Assembly (NCBI GenBank): GCA_025938935.1
Contig: JAPCWB010000001.1
Span: forward strand, 2,852,001 to 2,916,000
From: Novosphingobium sp. MW5
GTDB taxonomy: Bacteria > Pseudomonadota > Alphaproteobacteria > Sphingomonadales > Sphingomonadaceae
DNA: 64,000 nucleotides
Reading direction: 5' to 3'
Shown here: piece by piece, positions 43,423 to 52,616 of the stretch
Layout of the letters: each line of letters opens with the position of its first letter
Numbering within the stretch: position 1 is the stretch's first letter
Position numbers and translations under genes: made by a program
Notes under the pieces: generated by a model
Told to the model about the DNA's origin: nothing
Seen by the model: the letters and a program-made list of their open reading frames with translations, nothing else
Databases searched by the model: none

Positions 43423-45630
43423 ATGAATTTCGACCTTACCGACGAACAGGAAATGGTGCGCGACACCTTCGCGCGCTTCCTTGACGAGCATAGCTCCTGC
43501 CTGCGCGTGCGTGCCGCACATCCTTCGGGCTTTGATCCGGCGCTGTGGCAGGGCCTTGGCGAACTGGGCGCCTTCGCCATGCGCGTACCGGAAGAGGCCG
43601 GCGGACTTGGCCTTGGCCTGCTCGACGCAGCCGTGCTGATGGAAGAGGCCGGACGCACCCTGGTCTCCGGCCCGCTGGCGGAAACGCTCGTATCGACGCG
43701 CTTGCTGGCGCAGCTTGCCGGAGATGCGCAGGCCGACCTGCTCGGCCGCGCGATCGCCGGCGAGACCGTGGTTACCCTTGCGTTTCATGACATTTCTGCC
43801 CAGCCAAAGCAGTGGGTTGCCGGAGGCCTGGTGGCCGAGGCGGTCATCGCCCGTCGCGGCGATGACGTGGTGCTGGTCACCGTGCCCGAGGCTGCCCGCA
43901 CTGCCGAGGAAAACCTGGCCTCCACGCCGATTGCCGAAATCGATATCGGCGCGCTGGAAGTGACCGTGATCGGCAGCGGCGCAGTAGCGCTCGACACCTA
44001 CGCGGCGGCTGTTGAAGAATGGAAGCTGCTGATCGCCGCTGGCCTCTCCGGTGTCGGCCGCGAGGCGCTGAAGCTCGCTTCTGCCTATGCCAACGAACGC
44101 ATGGCATTCGGCCAGCTCATCGGCACGTTCCAGGGCATCTCGCACCCGCTTGCGGACCGGCTTTGCGAGGTCGACGGGGCAAAGTTCCTCGTCTGGAAGG
44201 CGATCCGCGACATCTATGACGGCTCGGACGACGCCGCCGCCGGCATCAGCCTCGCGCTGCACTGGGCAAGCAAGTACTGCGTCGATGCCGCCAGCCAGGC
44301 GCTGCACACCTTTGGCGGATACGGCCTTTCCACCGAGTACGACGTCCACCTTTACGTCCTGCGCGCCAAGGCATGGCCGCTGGTCTTCGGTGATACCGAC
44401 CTGCTGCTCGATGAAGCCGCCCGCCGCCGCTACGCCGGCGAAACGGCCAGCCTGCCCGATGCCGGCGAGGTGCCGATCGACTTCGACCTGGGCGACGAGG
44501 CCCGCGAGGTCTGCGCCGAAATCGCCCGCCTGTTCGAGGAGAAGGTGACGCCCGAAATGCGCGCCCGTTTCCACTATTCGTGGGAAGGCTACGTCCCCGA
44601 AGTCCACAAGATGCTAGCCGACAACAAGCTTCTGTTCCCCGGCCTTCCCGAGGAGCTTTCGGGCCGCAACATCACGCCCTATGCCAAGATAGCCGCGATG
44701 GGCGAGCTGGAGAAGCAGGGTTACAACACTCCGGGCGCCAACGTTGCCGCTATGGTCTCGATGATGATCCACAAGTACGGCAGCGACGAACTGAAGCGCG
44801 ATGTCCTGCCGAAGATCATCAACGGCGACGTTCTGGTCAGCCTGGGCTATTCGGAGCCAAGCTGCGGTTCCGACGTCTTTGCCGCGCAGTGCAAGGCGAC
44901 GCCCGATGGCAACGGCTGGCGCATCGACGGCACCAAGATGTGGACCTCCGGCGCGAACCTTGCCCACTATGTCCTGATGCTCTGCCGGACCAACACCGAA
45001 GTGCCCAAGCACAAGGGCCTGACCATGTTCATCGTGCCGCTGAAGGCCGAAGGCGTGACCGTTCAGGCGGTCCATACCTTCATGAACGAGCGGACCAACA
45101 TCACCTTCTATGACGGTGTGCGCATCCCCGATCTCCGGCGTCTCGGCGATGTCGACGGGGGGACAAAAACCATGTCCGCCGCGCTCGAACTGGAACACGG
45201 CGGCGGCTTCGGCAAGGTCATGCGGGCCATGGTCGAAGCTGCGGAAGATCTCTGCGGAGAAATCCAGACCCCGGCTGGCAAGCTGATCGACCAGCCCCAC
45301 GCCCAGCGCCGTCTGACCAAGGCCGTGGCGCACCTGTGGATCTCCGAAATGATGACCTATCGCGCCCAGTGGGCGAGCGTCGAGAAGAAACCCAGTGGCG
45401 GCTTCGGCCCCATGGCGAAGATGTGGTCGTCCGAAAAGTTCCTGGTGGACTCGCGTGACCTGCTCGACCTGACCTCCCCGCTGTCGCTGTCAAAACGCCC
45501 CGGTGCGGCAGCCATGATCAACCAGTGCTTCCGCCATGCCCACGGCACGACGATCTATGGCGGAACGAGCGAGGTGCACCGTTCGATGGTGGCGGAGCGG
45601 TATCTCGGCTTGCCGCGCACCCGCGGCTAA
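43423..45630 (+). CDS. Fused double acyl-CoA dehydrogenase
   Basis: A 735-residue protein containing two acyl-CoA dehydrogenase modules. The first (about 1-340) has the N- and C-terminal helical domains (FDLTDEQEMVRDTFARFL; ANERMAFGQLIGTFQGISH; ALHTFGGYGLSTEYD) but its middle domain lacks the SEP-type flavin motif. The second (about 355-735) keeps it (YSEPSCGSDVFAAQ; IDGTKMWTSGANLAHY; HGTTIYGGTSEVHR). This resembles the alpha/beta heterodimeric dehydrogenases of steroid and other bulky acyl-CoAs fused in one chain. The substrate is unknown. A strong terminator lies 21 bases downstream. Confidence 0.88.
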   Translation: MNFDLTDEQEMVRDTFARFLDEHSSCLRVRAAHPSGFDPALWQGLGELGAFAMRVPEEAGGLGLGLLDAAVLMEEAGRTLVSGPLAETLVSTRLLAQLAGDAQADLLGRAIAGETVVTLAFHDISAQPKQWVAGGLVAEAVIARRGDDVVLVTVPEAARTAEENLASTPIAEIDIGALEVTVIGSGAVALDTYAAAVEEWKLLIAAGLSGVGREALKLASAYANERMAFGQLIGTFQGISHPLADRLCEVDGAKFLVWKAIRDIYDGSDDAAAGISLALHWASKYCVDAASQALHTFGGYGLSTEYDVHLYVLRAKAWPLVFGDTDLLLDEAARRRYAGETASLPDAGEVPIDFDLGDEAREVCAEIARLFEEKVTPEMRARFHYSWEGYVPEVHKMLADNKLLFPGLPEELSGRNITPYAKIAAMGELEKQGYNTPGANVAAMVSMMIHKYGSDELKRDVLPKIINGDVLVSLGYSEPSCGSDVFAAQCKATPDGNGWRIDGTKMWTSGANLAHYVLMLCRTNTEVPKHKGLTMFIVPLKAEGVTVQAVHTFMNERTNITFYDGVRIPDLRRLGDVDGGTKTMSAALELEHGGGFGKVMRAMVEAAEDLCGEIQTPAGKLIDQPHAQRRLTKAVAHLWISEMMTYRAQWASVEKKPSGGFGPMAKMWSSEKFLVDSRDLLDLTSPLSLSKRPGAAAMINQCFRHAHGTTIYGGTSEVHRSMVAERYLGLPRTRG

Positions 45631-45651
45631 CGCCCCCGCCAGATAGAAAAA

Positions 45652-45685
45652 GGGCCGCCGGTCAGATCGACCGGCGGCCCTTTTT
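45652..45685. terminator. Bidirectional rho-independent terminator
   Basis: GGGCCGCCGGTC and GACCGGCGGCCC form 12-base perfect arms around a 5-base loop (45652-45680), followed by TTTTT. On the other strand a run of A before the stem (AAAAA, 45647-45651) provides the matching U run. It separates the rightward acyl-CoA dehydrogenase from the convergent leftward lipoyl-protein gene. Confidence 0.9.
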
Positions 45686-45705
45686 GTATTCCCGTCAGGC
45701 CAGGA

Positions 45706-45936
45706 TCAGACGATCTCGCCGATCTCGGTGCCGCAGGGATAGGTCTCACCATCGGCAACCTTGATGATCAGCTTGCCCGAAACCGGCGCTTCGATCTCGC
45801 GCGCCGCCTTGTTGGTTTCGAGCAGGTAGATCACCTCACCCTGCTGGACCTCGGTGCCGCTCTCCACCATCCATTCGGCGAGGGTGCCCTCGCTCATGGA
45901 CATTTCGAGCTTCGGAATGGTCAGGATGGTCGACAT
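45706..45936 (-). CDS. Free-standing lipoyl domain protein
   Basis: A 76-residue protein that is just one lipoyl domain. The lipoyl-lysine is Lys43 in ETNKA (the usual form is ETDKA). There is no E3-binding or acyltransferase domain, and the frame ends cleanly before the terminator. It follows the fused E1 gene by about 34 bases on the same strand, so it probably accepts an acyl group from that E1. Such orphan lipoyl proteins are rare next to complete E1 genes; the E2 and E3 must be elsewhere or not needed. Confidence 0.9.
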   Translation of the reverse strand: MSTILTIPKLEMSMSEGTLAEWMVESGTEVQQGEVIYLLETNKAAREIEAPVSGKLIIKVADGETYPCGTEIGEIV

Positions 45937-45970
45937 GACTTGGTCTCTCTCTTGATCAGGATGTCGCGTT

Positions 45971-47999
45971 TTACGATTTCACAAGGCCGCGAGCGCGCGC
46001 GACAATATGCGCGGCACCGGGGACCTGGCTGAATTCGATGGCTTGCGAATAGGCGATCGGCGCATATTCGGCACCGAGGCGGCTGGCCGGGGCCTTGAGC
46101 TGGCCCCACAGCTCCTCGTTGATCGTGGCGCAAATTTCGCTGCCCAGCCCGCAGAATTCAACGGCGGCATGAACAACCAGCGCGCGGCCGGTTTTCTTCA
46201 CCGATTCGAGCACGCGGTGATAGTCGATCGGCATGAGCGAACGCAGGTCGATCACCTCGGCGCTGATGCCTTCCTTGGCCAGTTCCTCGGCAGCGGCCAT
46301 GCAGTTCAGCATCTCCCAGCCATAGGAGATCAGCGTCACGTCGGTACCTTCGCGCTTCACCTTGGCGACGCCGAGCGGGATGCGATAGTCGCCGGTCGGC
46401 ACATCAGCCTTCTGGGTGAACAGCAGCATCATCGATTCGATCATTACGCAGGGATCAGGGTCGGCGATGCACGAGGCGAGCAGGCCCTTGGCGTCAATCG
46501 GGTTCGAGGGGTAGACCACCTTGATACCCGGCGAGTGCAGCAGCCATGCTTCCATCGACTGCGAATGCTGCGCACCGAAACCGCCCATGCCGCCACCCGC
46601 CTGGACGCGGATGGTCATCGGCGCGTGCGTGGTCGAGCCCGACATGTAGCGCTGCTTGGCAGCGTGGTTGTAGACTTGGTCCATGCAGACGCCGAAGAAG
46701 TCGGTGAACATGATTTCGGCAATCGGGTTCATGCCGGCAATCGACGAGCCGATGGCCGCACCGATGATCGCCTGTTCGGCAATCGGGGTGGGACGGACGC
46801 GGTTCTTGCCGAATTCGGTCTGCAGGCCCTTGTTGGTGCCGAACACGCCGCCCTGCGGATCGCCAACGTCCTCGCCCAGGATGAAGACCTCGGGGTTAGC
46901 GGTCATGGCGATGTGCTGTGCGTCGCGGATAGCCTCGACCATCGACATCGACTTGGTTTCGGCCGGAAGCGCGCCCTCGTCAGTGCGGACCGGATACTTG
47001 CCGCGCTGGGGTACGCAGTCGACATCGGCGAAGACGTCGGTGACAGTCTCGGTCGCCGGGGTGACCGGACTGGCGAGTGCGCGGGTGATCGCGTCCTCGA
47101 CCTCGGCAGCGGCAGCGGCTTCGAGCGCGGAGAGCTCTTCTTCGGTGCTGATGCCAGCTTCGATCAGCAAGGCGCGCGTCTTTTCGAGCGGCGCGCGCTC
47201 CTTTGCGGCGGCCAGGACTTCCTTGTCGGCGTTGTAGTTTTCACCGACGCCAGCGTGCGGGCCCATGCGATAGGTCTGGGCCTCGACGAAGACCGGTCCA
47301 TTGCCTGCACGAACGTAGTCGATGACGTCCTTCATGCCGGCATAGAAGGCTGCCGGATCGTTGCCGTCCAGTTGCACACCGCGGAAACCAAGTGCTTCTG
47401 CGCGGCCATGGAAGTTGGGGCTGGCCGTATAGTCCGGGATCGGCGTGTATTCGCCCCACTGGTTGTTCTGGCACATGAAGATCACCGGCAGCTTCCAGTG
47501 CGCCGGCCAGGTTCATCGCTTCGTGGACTGCACCGATCGAGGTCGCGCCGTCACCGAAGTTGACGATGGTCACGCGGTCCTCGCCGCGCTCCTTCGCCGA
47601 AATGGCGAGGCCGTTGGCGATCGGCGCACCGGCACCGACGATGGCCGTAGTGACCATCGAGCCTGACGAGGGGTCCGAGATGTGCGGCGAACCGCCCTTG
47701 CCCTTGTTGACACCGTCCTGGCGGCCAAGTGCCTCGGCGAACATGCCGAACAGGTCGACACCCTTGGCGACCTGATCGTGAATGCCGCGATAGGTGGTGA
47801 CCATGTAATCCCGCTCGCTGGTGAGCTGCGAGATCGTGGCGGGAATGCATTCCTGGCCCGTCATCGGCCAGTAGGTGAACATGAACTTGCCGGCCGACAG
47901 CCCGGCCTGGATCGCCTTGTCCACGGCGCGGATGCGGGTCATCTGCCCGTAGATCGCCTTCAGGACTTCGGGTTCGATCCCCAGGTTGCCGTTCGACAT
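45971..47999 (-). pseudogene. Fused alpha-beta E1 component of a 2-oxoacid/acetoin-type dehydrogenase, single frameshift
   Basis: The N-terminal part is an E1-alpha with the thiamine diphosphate motif GDGATSIGAVHEAMNLAGAL, which continues after the shift into MCQNNQWGEY. The remainder is E1-beta (ILGEDVGDPQGGVFGTNKG; AEQAIIGAAIGSSIAGMNPI; RIPLGVAKVKREG). The frame is lost at 47494-47497, where one extra base occurs; correction gives about 675 residues and joins ALKLPVIFM. It should decarboxylate a 2-oxo acid or acetoin and pass the acyl group to the lipoyl protein just downstream. Substrate cannot be told from sequence alone. Confidence 0.87.
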
Positions 48000-48115
48000 T
48001 CGCTCTGCTCCTCATATCCGGTACCGGCACGCGCCGCGCGGGCGCGCGGGTTCCGGCCCGATTCATCGATCTCGGAGCAGGCTTTGCCAAGCCGTGCGGG
48101 ATAAGTCACTGCCTC

Positions 48116-48132
48116 GGGCGGAACATCCGCCC
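48116..48132. terminator. Stem-loop downstream of the MFS importer gene
   Basis: GGGCGGA-ACA-TCCGCCC has perfect 7-base arms and begins 14 bases past the leftward MFS stop at 48146. No T run follows on that strand, so a rho-independent role is weak; it may stabilise the 3' end. Otherwise the 146-base gap up to the E1 start holds no clear features. Confidence 0.4.
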
Positions 48133-48145
48133 TAGCGATGCCGGA

Positions 48146-49471
48146 TCAGGCAGTTCGAATCGAGCGGTACATCGCCACTAGCGCAAATGCCGCCAGCAGT
48201 GATCCGACGCCCATGGCGATGGACACGCCCTGCAGGCCCGCGCCAAACTGGAACAGGAAGCCTGCCGCCACCGGCCCCAGCACTGCCCCGCCCCGGCCCA
48301 GCCCGATGACAAAGCCGGTACCGCCCGCCCGCGCCTCGGTCGGGAATGACATTGCCATCAGCGGATAGAAGCCGGCGATAGCTGCATTCGTGAAGAAACC
48401 GGCGCTGGCGGCAGCGATCGCCAGACCTTGGAGGTCGGCCTGTCCCCGTCCGAACCAGACCACCATGACCGTGGACATGACGAGCGTGCCAATCATCAGA
48501 TAGCGCAGGCCAATCCGCAGCGTCAGCACACTGAGCAACAGCGATCCGGCAAGCCCGCCGACATTGGCCCAGACCAGCACGCCGCCAGCCGCAGAGGGTG
48601 CATAGCCCATGTCGACGACGATCTTGGGTATCCACTTGAGGACATAGTAGAACGTCATCACATGGAAGAAATAGGCAAGCAGCAGCAGCAGGGTGCGGCT
48701 GCGCAGGTCGGGGGCCATCAGGCGGCTCAGCGCAATGCGCGGACGCTCCTGTCCGCTATCGACCGGAAGTTCTGCCACGGGCGCGTGGCCCATCGCTGCG
48801 AGTGACCGGTTTACCCGGGCGAGCGCGTCATCGGGATTGCGCTGGACGATATGGCCTACGGTTTCCGGTACTAGGAAAAAGAGGACCGGCAGCATGGCGG
48901 CGCTAATGTAGCCGCCGAAGGTGAACACATCGCGCCAGGTACCATCGACCAGCAGCGAGCTGGCGAACGCCCCGCCCAGAATTGCGCCCATGGGATAGCC
49001 TGCCGCCATGATGCCGATCGCCGCCGCGCGCGACCGATCGTTCGAGAATTCTGCCACCATGGCATTGGTGCAGGCGAGCATTCCGCCAATACCGAGCCCG
49101 GTGAACAGGCGCAGCAGGCTTAGCATCTCGATCGACGTGACGTGCGCCGCACCGAACATGCCGAGCGACATGACTGCAAGGCAGCCCAGCGCAGTCGGGC
49201 GGCGACCGATCTTGTCGGCGACATTCCCAAGGATGAACGAGCCGACGGCCATGCCGAGCAGTTCGGCCGAAAGCACAATGCCCAGCGCGCCGCGCTCAAT
49301 GCCCCAATCCTTGGCGATGCCGGGTGAGGCAAAGCTGATCGACAGCACATCAAACCCGTCGAGGCCGTTCAGCACGACGCATATGGCAATCAGCAGCACC
49401 TGCCGCCAACGCAGCGGTTCGCTGGCAATGGCCTGCCGCGGATCGGCGGCTGCTTGAGCGGCAGTAGACAT
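48146..49471 (-). CDS. MFS transporter, aromatic acid:H+ symporter (AAHS) type
   Basis: A 441-residue 12-helix transporter. The LNGLDGFDVLSISFASPGI motif in helix 1 is the AAHS hallmark, and the loop 2-3 motif GNVADKIGRRPT is present. The family imports benzoate-, 4-hydroxybenzoate- and cinnamate-type acids with protons. It is downstream of the FerA/FerB-like genes on the same strand (75 bases after FerA-like), so ferulate or coumarate uptake is the best guess. Confidence 0.9.
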   Translation of the reverse strand: MSTAAQAAADPRQAIASEPLRWRQVLLIAICVVLNGLDGFDVLSISFASPGIAKDWGIERGALGIVLSAELLGMAVGSFILGNVADKIGRRPTALGCLAVMSLGMFGAAHVTSIEMLSLLRLFTGLGIGGMLACTNAMVAEFSNDRSRAAAIGIMAAGYPMGAILGGAFASSLLVDGTWRDVFTFGGYISAAMLPVLFFLVPETVGHIVQRNPDDALARVNRSLAAMGHAPVAELPVDSGQERPRIALSRLMAPDLRSRTLLLLLAYFFHVMTFYYVLKWIPKIVVDMGYAPSAAGGVLVWANVGGLAGSLLLSVLTLRIGLRYLMIGTLVMSTVMVVWFGRGQADLQGLAIAAASAGFFTNAAIAGFYPLMAMSFPTEARAGGTGFVIGLGRGGAVLGPVAAGFLFQFGAGLQGVSIAMGVGSLLAAFALVAMYRSIRTA

Positions 49472-49546
49472 CCTGTTCTCCCGTTTGCCGGCGAAGCGGC
49501 CTCAATCAGTCGTCCGGCCGGGCTTATTCCCCGTCCCGGACCGACC

Positions 49547-51664
49547 CTATTCAACAAGCATCAAAGCGTCGAGCGCGACAACCCCCTGGCCTTGCGGATA
49601 GAGGATAACCGGGTTCAGATCGATCTCTGCAATCGACGGCTCAGAAGCCAGCAGCGCGCCGACTTGCGCTATGACCTTAGCAAGTGCCGAAACGTCGAGC
49701 GCTGGCGAACCACGATATCCGGCAAGCAGCGCGGCGCTCTTCAGGCCCATCAGTCCGTCGATGACCTGAGCCTCGGTCATGTCGGGCGTGAACAGGCAGA
49801 CGTCTTGCAGGATCTCCGCCGTCACCCCGCCGAATCCGGCCAGCACGACCGTGCCCCATTCAGGGTCATTGCGGCCGCCGACGATCATTTCCATGCCGCG
49901 CGCGCCCATCTTTTCGATCAGTACGCCGTCGAGCGTGATCGAGGCATCGTAGGCAGCGACACTGGCATGGATCTGCGTCCATGCCGCGCGGACGGCATTG
50001 GCATCGCCTAGGTTCAGCAGGACTCCTCCGGCGTCGCTCTTGTGGCCCAGCCGCTGCGCCTGCGCCTTCATCGCGACCGGATAGCCAACTGCATCGGCGG
50101 CGGTGGCGGCCTCATCCGCACTGGCGGCGAATTTGCCCTGCGGGAATGGGAAGCCCAGCGGAGCGAGCAGGTCTTTGGCCTGGTATTCCGCGACCACGCC
50201 GCTGAACTCGCCAAGGCGCGGAAGCGGTGTTGCCTCGGCCTCTGCCTGTTCAAGGTCGAGCACGGCATGCTTGCCCAGCCTTGCGAGCGCGCGGAACACC
50301 CGTTCGGTGCTCGGGAAGCATGGCACTCCATGGGCGCGCAGTTCCCGGATATATTCGGCGGGCACCGGAGCGCCCTCGTCCAGCCCCGCGTAGATCAGCG
50401 GCTTGGAAATCTCGCGACCTTCCAGCGCGGCGAGGATGGCGGGAATCTTGATCTTGCACGTCACCGGGTCGGTCTGGATAATCCCGGCCACCACGGCCCC
50501 GACGCGGTCGTCCACCAGCAGGGCAGATAGTGTCTGCGTGTAGATCTGTGGCTGGCTGAGCCCCTGCGCCGTGATGTCGAGCGGGTTGCTCACTGGCACG
50601 AAGGGCGGGAGCGCGGCGCGCAGTTCGGGGGCGTTTTCATCGTCCAGCGCCGAAAGCGGAACTTCAAGCTCTTCGGTCAGGTCGAGCATCAAAGCCTTGA
50701 ATGCACCGGATTCACCCAGAACCGCCAGCTCTGGCCTAGCCATCTGCACGCAGCGGATCAGGATCTCGGTGATGTCGCCCAGTTCCTCGAGCGTCTCGGC
50801 AAAGATCACGCCCTCGCGCTCCACTTTTCGCCGCATTAGCTTGTAGTCGCCCGCCATGGCCCCGGTGTGAGTGGCGGCGGATTCGCGCGCTGCACTCGAC
50901 TTGCCGGGGTGCAGCAGGACGACCGGCTTGCCCGCATCCCGCGCGCGGCGGGCGGCGGCGAGGAAGCGCTTCGGCTTGCGGAACTGTTCGACGATCATGG
51001 CGATCACATGAGTCGCCTCGTCATCGACGAGCCAGTCGACGTAGTCCTCCACCCCGCTGCCCGCCTCGTTCCCGGTCGACACCGAATAGCTGACCGGCAG
51101 GTCGCGCGACTGGAACGTGGTGGCAAGCACCGCCGCCATGGCACCTGACTGCGAAACGATGCCGATGGCGCGCCTGCCTTCCGGAGGCTGCGTCTCGGTC
51201 TCGACAAAGGTCAGTGGAATGCCGGCCACGTGATTGACGAAGCCGAGGCAGTTCGGCCCCTCGATCACCATGCCGTGCTCGGCAGCGATTCGGCCGATCT
51301 CGGCCTGCTGCGCCTTGCCTTCTTCCCCGCCCTCGGCGAATCCGGCGGAGAAGATCACCGCCCCGCCCGCGCCGCGCCGGGCAAGGCCGCGCACGGCATC
51401 GAGCACGGCGACTTGCGGGATAGCGAGTACGGCTACGTCCACGCCCTCAGGCAGGTCATCGACCGAAGCGAGGCACTTGCGCCCGCCAATCGCCTCGCGC
51501 TTGGGGTTGATCGGATAGATTTCACCGTCAAAGCCATTGCGATCGAGGTTGCCGAGCACCGAAGCGCCCAGCGCCCCGGGCGTGTCGCTCGCCCCGACCA
51601 CGGCCACCGAACGCGGCCGCAGGAAACGGGTAATGGCATCGCGCGGCATGCTGGCTTCGGTCAT
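49547..51664 (-). CDS. ferA: Feruloyl-CoA synthetase-like NDP-forming acyl-CoA synthetase
   Basis: A 705-residue fused acyl-CoA synthetase of the NDP-forming superfamily. The CoA-binding Rossmann domain starts at RPRSVAVVGASDTPGALG, the ligase domain has the phosphohistidine-region THTGAMAGDY, and an ATP-grasp domain begins near residue 490 (YQAKDLLAPLGFPFPQGKFA; VAMKAQAQRLGHKSDAGG). Sphingobium FerA belongs to this unusual type rather than the AMP-forming Fcs. It follows a FerB-like hydratase/lyase by 23 bases, supporting activation of ferulate or p-coumarate. Confidence 0.85.
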   Translation of the reverse strand: MTEASMPRDAITRFLRPRSVAVVGASDTPGALGASVLGNLDRNGFDGEIYPINPKREAIGGRKCLASVDDLPEGVDVAVLAIPQVAVLDAVRGLARRGAGGAVIFSAGFAEGGEEGKAQQAEIGRIAAEHGMVIEGPNCLGFVNHVAGIPLTFVETETQPPEGRRAIGIVSQSGAMAAVLATTFQSRDLPVSYSVSTGNEAGSGVEDYVDWLVDDEATHVIAMIVEQFRKPKRFLAAARRARDAGKPVVLLHPGKSSAARESAATHTGAMAGDYKLMRRKVEREGVIFAETLEELGDITEILIRCVQMARPELAVLGESGAFKALMLDLTEELEVPLSALDDENAPELRAALPPFVPVSNPLDITAQGLSQPQIYTQTLSALLVDDRVGAVVAGIIQTDPVTCKIKIPAILAALEGREISKPLIYAGLDEGAPVPAEYIRELRAHGVPCFPSTERVFRALARLGKHAVLDLEQAEAEATPLPRLGEFSGVVAEYQAKDLLAPLGFPFPQGKFAASADEAATAADAVGYPVAMKAQAQRLGHKSDAGGVLLNLGDANAVRAAWTQIHASVAAYDASITLDGVLIEKMGARGMEMIVGGRNDPEWGTVVLAGFGGVTAEILQDVCLFTPDMTEAQVIDGLMGLKSAALLAGYRGSPALDVSALAKVIAQVGALLASEPSIAEIDLNPVILYPQGQGVVALDALMLVE

Positions 51665-51687
51665 CTGGTCCTCTCCCTGGTCGCGCT

Positions 51688-52521
51688 TCAGCGGGACTTG
51701 TTCAGATCGTAAGCACCCAGGCCTGGCTTGAAAGTCTTGTCATCGATGAACTGCTTGGTCGCTTCCTTGCGGCCTTCACCGTCAAAGAAATTCGCAGCTT
51801 CCTGCGCGCGGACAAGGTAGTCCATCGAATTGTCGAAGGTCATTTCACCCACGCGGCGGATCGCCCACTTGGTGGCGCGCAGAGCATGGGCGTTCTTGCC
51901 CAGCAGGACAGAGGCAATTTCCTCGACCCGCGCCTTCAGCCGGTCAGCCGGCACGGCCTCGTTGACCAGGCCCCATTCAGCGGCCTTCTTTCCGTCGATA
52001 TTTTCACCCATCATCGCGTGGTACATGGCGTTGCGGAAACCGGTCAGCTCGACGATGATCTTGCTCGCGCCGCCGCCGGGCAGGATTCCCCAGTTGATTT
52101 CGGAAAGGCCGAACTGCGCGTCCTCTGCCGCCACGGCAAGATCGCAGCCGAACAGCGGACCGTAAGCGCCGCCGAAGCACCAGCCGTTGATCATGGCGAT
52201 TGTCGGCTTTTCGAACCAGCGCAGGCGTTCCCACCAGCCATAGGCCTCGCGCTGCGCCTTGCGGATCGCACCGAGGCCCTTTTCCTCGTTTTCGCGGAAG
52301 TATTCCTTGAGGTCCATGCCGGCGGACCAGGCGGTGCCCTCACCCGTCAGCACAACAACGCCCACATCATCGCGGAATTCGAGCGATTCCAGCACTTCCA
52401 GCATTCGGCGATTAAGCGAGGGGCTCATGCAATTGCGCTTTTCGGGTCGATTGAACGATACCCAGGCCACGCGGTTCTCCACCACAAAGGATACGGTATC
52501 GGCTTCAGCGCGTTCAGACAT
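51688..52521 (-). CDS. ferB: Feruloyl-CoA hydratase/lyase (p-hydroxycinnamoyl-CoA hydratase/lyase)
   Basis: A 277-residue crotonase-fold enzyme with the HCHL signature SAGMDLKEYFRE (residues 66-77; Tyr74 corresponds to a substrate-binding Tyr) and Glu141 in LSEINWGILPGG, the catalytic Glu position. It converts feruloyl- or coumaroyl-CoA to vanillin or 4-hydroxybenzaldehyde plus acetyl-CoA. The ATG at 52521 is clear; a longer frame extends over the operator region. Upstream lie two MarR-type operators and the divergent FerC-like gene, the same design as in Sphingobium ferBA. Confidence 0.93.
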   Translation of the reverse strand: MSERAEADTVSFVVENRVAWVSFNRPEKRNCMSPSLNRRMLEVLESLEFRDDVGVVVLTGEGTAWSAGMDLKEYFRENEEKGLGAIRKAQREAYGWWERLRWFEKPTIAMINGWCFGGAYGPLFGCDLAVAAEDAQFGLSEINWGILPGGGASKIIVELTGFRNAMYHAMMGENIDGKKAAEWGLVNEAVPADRLKARVEEIASVLLGKNAHALRATKWAIRRVGEMTFDNSMDYLVRAQEAANFFDGEGRKEATKQFIDDKTFKPGLGAYDLNKSR

Positions 52522-52559
52522 GGCAATTCTCCGGCTATGCTGTATTTGAACCTTGGATA

Positions 52560-52600
52560 TGGCTATCGTCCATAGCCAATATTTAGCTATGTGCAATAGC
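52560..52600. promoter_or_regulatory. Paired FerC-type operators between ferB and the MarR gene
   Basis: Site 1 (52560-52578) is TGGCTAT-CGTCC-ATAGCCA, with perfect 7-base arms. Site 2 (52586-52600) is GCTAT-GTGCA-ATAGC, with the same spacer length; centres are 24 bases apart. Both lie in the 95-base divergent region, and a further GGCTAT half-site is at 52532-52537. Repression by the MarR protein and release by a hydroxycinnamoyl-CoA are expected by analogy with FerC. Confidence 0.7.
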
Positions 52601-52616
52601 AATCTTGGAGCGATGC

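Noticed and set aside
46007..47563. A 518-codon top-strand frame over the E1 gene
   Set aside because: Antisense shadow of a conserved thiamine-dependent E1 with no recognisable motifs.
48030..48052. Very GC-rich CGCG-type palindromic stretch upstream of the E1 gene
   Set aside because: Low-complexity GC sequence of a high-GC genome; no sensible regulatory pattern.
51665..51687. A terminator between the FerA- and FerB-like genes
   Set aside because: The gap is only 23 bases and has no stem-loop; the genes look cotranscribed.
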